Assembly: GCF_958298935.1 (NCBI RefSeq)
Contig: NC_084921.1
Span: 35,669,501-35,733,500, forward strand
Origin: Phragmites australis
Lineage: Eukaryota > Streptophyta > Magnoliopsida > Poales > Poaceae
DNA: 64,000 bases
Direction of reading: 5' to 3'
Shown here: in pieces, positions 58,765 through 64,000 of the stretch
Position numbering within the stretch: position 1 is the stretch's first letter
Layout of the letters: every line of letters starts with the position of its first letter
Notes under the pieces: model-generated
The model's input: the letters and a program-made list of their open reading frames with translations, nothing else
Told to the model about the DNA's origin: nothing
Database searches by the model: none
Translations under genes and position numbers: made by a program

Positions 58765-59751
58765 TCATGCTCTAAGTTCTTGCTTAAGCCCATAGAGCGC
58801 CTTATGGAGTTTATACACGTGATGAGGACATTTGGGACCTTCAAATCTGGGAAGTTGCTCTACGTACACCAATTCAGATATTGGCCCATTTAGGAAACCG
58901 CTCTTCACGTCCATTTGATATAGCTTGAAATCATGGTGAGAAGCATAGGCAAATAATATACGAATTGATTTAAACCTAGCTATGGGTGTATAAGTCTCAT
59001 CAAAATCCAAACATTCTATTTGCGTGAAGTCTTGCACAACCAACCTTGCCTTGTTTCTAGTGACGATCCCGTTCTCATCTTGTTTGTTGCGGAAGACCCA
59101 TTTGGTACCAATTATATTTTGGTTTGATCTTTCCACCAATGTCCAAACTTCATTCCTCTTGAAATTATTTAATTCTTCTTGCATAGCCATCACCCAATCC
59201 GGATCTCCAAGTGCGTCTTCCACCTTTAATGGTTCCAAAGAGTAAACAAAAGAGTAACATTCACAAAAATTTGCAATTCTAGAATAAGTGGTTACTCCCT
59301 TTTGTATATCACCAAGTATGTTGTCTACAGGGTGATCTCTTTGAATACTTTGATGAACTCTTGGGTATGGCATTTGCGATTGGGGTTGAATATCTTCTCC
59401 TTCATCATCAAGAAACTTGTTGAAATCATCATGAGCTTGATCTTGACCTTGTTCTTGATTTTGATCTTGCATTAGAGTTGATGTCGATGGCTTTACTTGA
59501 ATTGATGAAGACGGTTGACTTGGGTCATTATTGGCCATATGTTGCTCTTGTGATTCTTGAGGCTTGATTTCTCTAATTGCCATCTTCTTAATTGCTTCGC
59601 TTGAAATTTCTTCATCACCTAAAACATTATGATTAGCTTGCTCCACTTGGGAGCCGTTAGATTCATCAAATGTCACGTCACGTGTAATTTTAACATAACC
59701 GGAGATTTTGTTGAAAAATACGATAGGCGTAGGAATTTGATCTATAACCAA
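58765..59751 (-). pseudogene. Copia RT N-terminal half (328-codon open frame)
   Basis: The longest open retroelement frame here. An acidic, Gln-rich integrase C-terminal tail (QDQNQEQGQDQAHDD) leads into RT with GTKWVFRNKQDENG, RLVVQDFTQIE, YQMDVKSGFLNG and YKLHKALYGLKQ. It stops before the catalytic loop, which lies beyond a stop codon near 58760. Confidence 0.88.
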
Positions 59752-59761
59752 TCATAAAACA

Positions 59762-60480
59762 TTAATCTACTTTAGGGGCAAATTTAGAACTTTTTGCTTT
59801 CTTATTAAGAATAAAATATTTTCTACCAAAAACTTTAAAGTAGGATACATTTGGTTTGTTACTGATTAGGAGTTCGTAGGCGGTTTTCTTCAAGATCTTG
59901 TGGAGATACAATCTGTTGATTGCATGGCAAGCGGTGTTGACGGCCTCCGCCCAAAATTGATCCAATACCTTGTATTCATCAAGCATGGTTCTTGCCGACT
60001 CTATGAGAGTCATATTCTTCCTCTGGACAACCCTATTTTGTTGAGGGGAGTAGGGTGCCGAGAATTCATGCTTTATTCCTTCTTCATCAAGAAATTCTTT
60101 AATTTAAGTGTTCTTGAATTCGCTTCCATTATCACTTCTCACTCTCTTGATCTTCACATCGAATTCATTTTGAGCTCTCCTCACGAATTTCTTGAATATG
60201 GCTTGTGTTTCACTTTTGTCATGCAAAAAGAATACCTAAGTGAAACAAAAATAATCATCAACAATTACTAAGCCATATTTGTTACCGCCAATGCTTATGT
60301 AGGCGATTGGTCCAAATAGATCTATGTGAAGAAGTTCCAATGGCCTTGTGTCGTCATCACATTTTTGGCAGGGTGAGAAGCTCCAATTTGCTTTCCCGCT
60401 TGACAAGCATTGTAAATCCTATCTTTCTCAAAAGAAACATTTGTTAGTCTTAGAATATGCTCCCCTTTAGGAGTTTAGAA
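59762..60480 (-). pseudogene. Copia integrase remnant
   Basis: 59762-60013 reads ESARTMLDEYKVLDQFWAEA and AINRLYLHKILKKTAYEL of the integrase core end. Upstream to 60480 the catalytic-core text is recognisable (for example LLHIDLFGP, about 60315) but broken by stops. Confidence 0.8.
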
Positions 60481-60515
60481 AAATTCCTCATGCCAACATA
60501 GACTAGTCGGTGATG

Positions 60516-60970
60516 TCATAGCCAACTCATGCTAGACTTAGCGATCAACCAAGTTTTAGGTCTCACTTCATCCGTTAAAAAATTAACAAGATACAGTTTA
60601 CCCTTCAACTTACCAGTGAAAGTTATTGAGGCGTCATCCCTTCTAGAGACGGTCACACCCTCATTAGTAAAAAGACAATTGTAACCCATCTCACACAATT
60701 ATGACACAGATAACAAATTGTAACTAAGAGATTTAACTAACAAAATATTAGAGATAGAATGATCATTGGAGATAGCAATTTTACCAAGACATATTACCTC
60801 TCCTTTTTCATCATAACCAAAAATGATGTTTTCATGTGATCCTCCATTTTCTTCAAACGATGAGAACATACTCTTCTCTCCGATCATATGATTTGTGCAT
60901 CCACTATCGATTACCTAACTTGATCCACCGGAGGAGTATGCCTACAAAATAAGTTTTAAGCCTTTGCTTT
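60516..60970 (-). pseudogene. Copia protease and gag-pre-integrase remnant
   Basis: The active-site text IDSGCTNHM is present near 60900, with the catalytic Asp intact, followed by MFSSFEEN, IIFGYDEKGEV and LLVKSLSYNLLSVSQLCEM. A stop interrupts the joint at 60699. The protease would cut the Gag-Pol polyprotein. Confidence 0.82.
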
Positions 60971-61322
60971 AGGTACCTAAATTTGTTTGGGTCCTTTCAT
61001 GTTAGTTACAAGCATTTTTGGTACCCACATACTATTTTTCACAATTCTATTCTTTGTACGGCACCAACATATATAGCAACCACTTTACCACGGTGGTTCC
61101 TCTTGAGCATATAAGAAGCATAAAAAAGGATGCAGACGCATGAGCCTTTTGTTGCTTCACTTGAGAGATGTGATCGGCTTGCTTGCCTCCCTTGATGAAT
61201 TTTAGGCACTCCTTACCCTTGATCACAATACGCTTATTTGTCTTGCTTGTATGCGTGTTAAATTCGAGACCTCACTTTAGCTTGTTGCCTTTGGTCTCAA
61301 TGGTCTTGTATAGTGCATCATT

Positions 61323-61860
61323 TTATTTATAAGTTTTAATGCATCCATACTTGACCAAGGTATTTAGCCTCTCACTCTCTTTTTGTAAAGCTTGCAAGGA
61401 TTCAATATTAGTAGCACAAGTATTTATATCAATGTTATAGCACCGAAAACAACCATTGCTTATGGAAACACTAGAGAGCAAAGTTGTATCATTAGAGTGG
61501 GATGAGTTATTTTTGAGAATATTAATTTGTGCTTCAAGAGTTTTATGACTCTCATCTAAACTTGATAATTTTTCAAGCATAGAATTATTATTTTTAAAAC
61601 TAGCAATTGAGCTATTGACTAAATTTAGCTCTTTGGTCAATTTCTCAATATTCTCCTTCTCTTTAGTAAGAAGTTCCTCGAGTTCAAGATTTCTCTTCTT
61701 TTCAAGGATGAGCAAATCTTTTTCTTCTCGAGGATCTCCTCCTGACCCTCTATTATTTCTATAAATTATTTCAATTTAGATATAGTATTTTTACTAAGAT
61801 CTTTAAACATGCTTTCAAATCCGGAGAAGGTAGAAACAATGCGCCAAATTGAAAATTAGA
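61323..61860 (-). pseudogene. Sirevirus gag C-terminal coiled coil
   Basis: 130 codons (61715-61323) are rich in Leu, Lys, Glu and Asn with heptad-like spacing (LEELLTKEKENIEKLTKEL), followed by SCFRCYN-like Cys. The zinc knuckle and N-terminal gag are not found; similarity ends near 61860, the truncation point of the element. Confidence 0.7.
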
Positions 61861-62113
61861 ATTTGTTATGTGACTATGATCTTATATTGGTGGTTGTGTG
61901 TGATGTATCGTAGAGGTGTAAATTAATTAATCTAAAGGTATTCATCGATACTTTTAGTTCAATCAATAATATTATTTTTCTCAAATTGAACAATTTTTTA
62001 AAAAGCTAATATTATTTGTTGAACTAATTAAGATATTTTTAGATTAATTAATTTGTACCCTAACATGTCGCTAGTTCGGTGCTTGCGGAGACGCATCCGC
62101 TACTTGCTGTATG

Positions 62114-63299
62114 CATGGTTCACGTAACCGACCTCCGGCGGTAACCGAAAAACCGCGGTAACCGTGATTACCGGTCAAAAATTCAAAAAAATTCGGAGAA
62201 AATTCATTCGGCAAATTTTAAATTTTTGCGAAAAAATCATGTTTTTGCCCTCTCGGTAACCGAGCGGTTTGGGTCGGTTACCGAGCGGTTTGGGTCGGTT
62301 ACCGAGCGATTTTCTCGCATTTTTGATTCGGTCGGTTACCGAGCGGTTTGGCTCGGTAACCGCTCGGTTTTCTCGATTTATCGAGCGGTTTTATCAAATT
62401 TCAGCGCAGTTCAACAAAAAACCTAAAAAAGGTTCAATCTTGTAAAATCAATAACTAATTCATCCGAGCTTCAAATCAAGTGAAACAAATTTTGTTGGCT
62501 TCCTTGTAACATGATCTACATGATAAAAGTATTTATACTCATAAAAAAGTTCAAAATTTTCTGTGAGAAATTTTATTTGTTAAACCAAGGTAAATGCATA
62601 GTTTACTCTTTGCTAATCCAAAAATCATGAAACTAATTTTGTTAGTCTTCTTACATGATCCTATATCTTTTAAAAATATATGAACTCATGAATTAGTTAT
62701 TGTAACATGCATGATTGTGTAAATGTGTTGCGACTAGATTAATTCATAACTGACCCATCACACCTTAAAAATTAGTGAAACCACTTTCATTAGCTTATTT
62801 ATATTATGATTTACGTAGAAAAAATAATAGTAGACATGAAAAAATTAATTACAGTGATGTTTCTTAACATATTCACTTTATACTTGTGAACTTTGTAAAA
62901 ATCATAGAGAATTTAATAAAACTCTAAATAAAGTGAAATCAATTTTAAAGGTTCTCTTAAAATACGTTTTATACAAGAAAAATATGTGTTTGCATGTTAC
63001 ACTTTTCGTTAACGTGAGTTAATAATTGAGCCGCACGCTTCAATTTTTTTCATTTTTTTCAAATTTTCTCCCTATAGAATATGATGCAAACGACATTATT
63101 TTTGAAATTTGTTTTCACAGAAGTTCTTAGAATTGTGTCTAGTTTTTTTTAAGATTTTTTGAATTTTTTTTAAATTTTTTTATTTTTTCGAATTTTTTGA
63201 ATTCAAATTTCGGTTACCGAGCGGTTTTTGAAATCAGACCGGACTGGAAAGGTCGGTAACCGCGATTTTTGAGCGGTTACCGACGGTTTTTTAACCCTG
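62114..63299. mobile_element. hAT-type non-autonomous element with perfect 8-bp target duplication
   Basis: Identical 'gctgtatg' repeats flank the element (62106-62113 and 63300-63307). The left end CATGGTTCACGTAACCG and the reverse complement of the right end CAGGGTTAAAAAACCG are imperfect inverted repeats. Both subterminal regions carry many 'cggttaccgagcggttt' units in both orientations (about 62134-62400 and 63210-63290). No transposase ORF exists. The 8-bp duplication and CAGGG-type terminus place it in hAT. Confidence 0.88.
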
Positions 63300-63307
63300 G
63301 CTGTATG

Positions 63308-64000
63308 TCGCCGGCGCTTTGCTGCAGGTTGCGGAGAGCCCCGAGAAAAACTCAAGTACGTCCCTCATTCAAAACACGCATTTTCAGCTCAAAACAAATA
63401 CGCATATATGTACGTCCGTGCTGCGTTTCCAGATCCACAAGTCAGGAGGGTAGGCTGCCGTACCTACGACCTTGTGCGCAAAAAATAATGCATTTTACGT
63501 GCACTCCAACAGGTAGCTACGACCAAGTACGTTCTAGCACCATTACCCTGTAATTATTTGAGCGAGCACTTTAAGTATGTTTAGTTGAGAGGTAAAGTGG
63601 GATAGAATAGTATCATTTCTGTTTTTAGATAGAATAATTTTTTTTATTTGGTTGAATGGATGAGATGAATATTTTTTTTAGTTGAAGGAATGAGGATGGA
63701 CAAAGATGAGAATTATAAACTAATTATATATTTTAATTTTAAATAATAATTATTAGTAATATATTAATCAACATGCACCAACGCGTATTAATATTACTCT
63801 TGCTATAGTCATTACTAATTAACAATAAAATATGCTAATTAACTCTAATCATACTCTAATTAGCTTATTAATTGTCACTAATAAATACATTAACCCTTAC
63901 AGATTCTAATCCTATAGTAATATATACTAATAAGTAATACAAATATACTAATATCACTAATCATTTTACTAATGAACATGATTAGTAAATGTGAATGATT
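63308..64000. other. Window end, nothing recognised
   Basis: 63308-63550 is unremarkable. From about 63570 an A+T-rich stretch with 'gtatgtttagttgagaggta' and 'tttatttggttgaatgg' looks like the start of a MITE or decayed element that would continue beyond the window. Confidence 0.35.

Larger units (their letters stand above)
52922..61860 (-). mobile_element. Env-type Sirevirus (minus strand), 5'-truncated
   Basis: Reading right to left: C-terminal gag coiled coil, protease, integrase, reverse transcriptase, RNase H, a cluster of CGG...CCG palindromes, a third ORF in the envelope position, repeated polypurine tracts and a complete 1696-bp LTR. The 5' LTR, primer site and gag N-terminus are missing. 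This order is that of envelope-containing Sireviruses. Stops and frameshifts affect all genes. Confidence 0.9.

Overview
This is a nuclear window from a grass, most likely panicoid: spliced plant genes sit in a dense, nested field of Ty1/copia (Sirevirus type), Ty3/gypsy, CACTA, hAT and MITE elements. No organelle, bacterial or CRISPR feature is visible. Only three loci look like functional host genes. They are a RAN GTPase (18373-20870, +), a membrane receptor-like kinase (25893-27395, +) and a seven-exon Utp12-domain gene related to the WDR43/UTP5 C-terminus (40986-44187, -). A decayed TAF7 copy (21453-23689, +) lies just 3' of RAN.

Layout. Positions 1-15 kb hold a non-coding segment of several kb present in three diverged tandem copies. 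It has been cut up by a solo LTR (1507-2202), a CACTA-like element (2322-5430) that itself carries a solo LTR (2638-4210), several MITEs, a GC-rich LTR-like block, an internally deleted copia element (to 12053) and a hAT element (14908-15876). Paralogous copies act as empty sites and confirm several insertions. Positions 16-27.4 kb are the gene island with RAN, the TAF7 remnant and the kinase. Positions 27.5-39.7 kb hold two Sirevirus-like copia elements in opposite orientation, separated by a GA-rich LTR-like fragment. Positions 41-44.2 kb hold the Utp12 gene. Positions 45-52.9 kb hold a gypsy element with a tRNA-Asp-type primer site, a second gypsy LTR plus leader inserted after it, and LTR fragments. 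Positions 52.9-61.9 kb hold a 5'-truncated Sirevirus on the minus strand with a third ORF in the envelope position. It carries CGG...CCG palindrome clusters both in its LTR and 5' of that ORF. A 1.19-kb hAT element with a perfect 8-bp target duplication closes the window (62114-63299).

Function. RAN drives nuclear transport, TAF7 belongs to TFIID, Utp12 proteins act in the small-subunit processome, and the kinase is a membrane signalling protein. They share no pathway that the sequence shows. The transposons explain most of the rest. Coordinates of exons, LTR ends and target duplications were read by eye; element families without a diagnostic motif are given low confidence.
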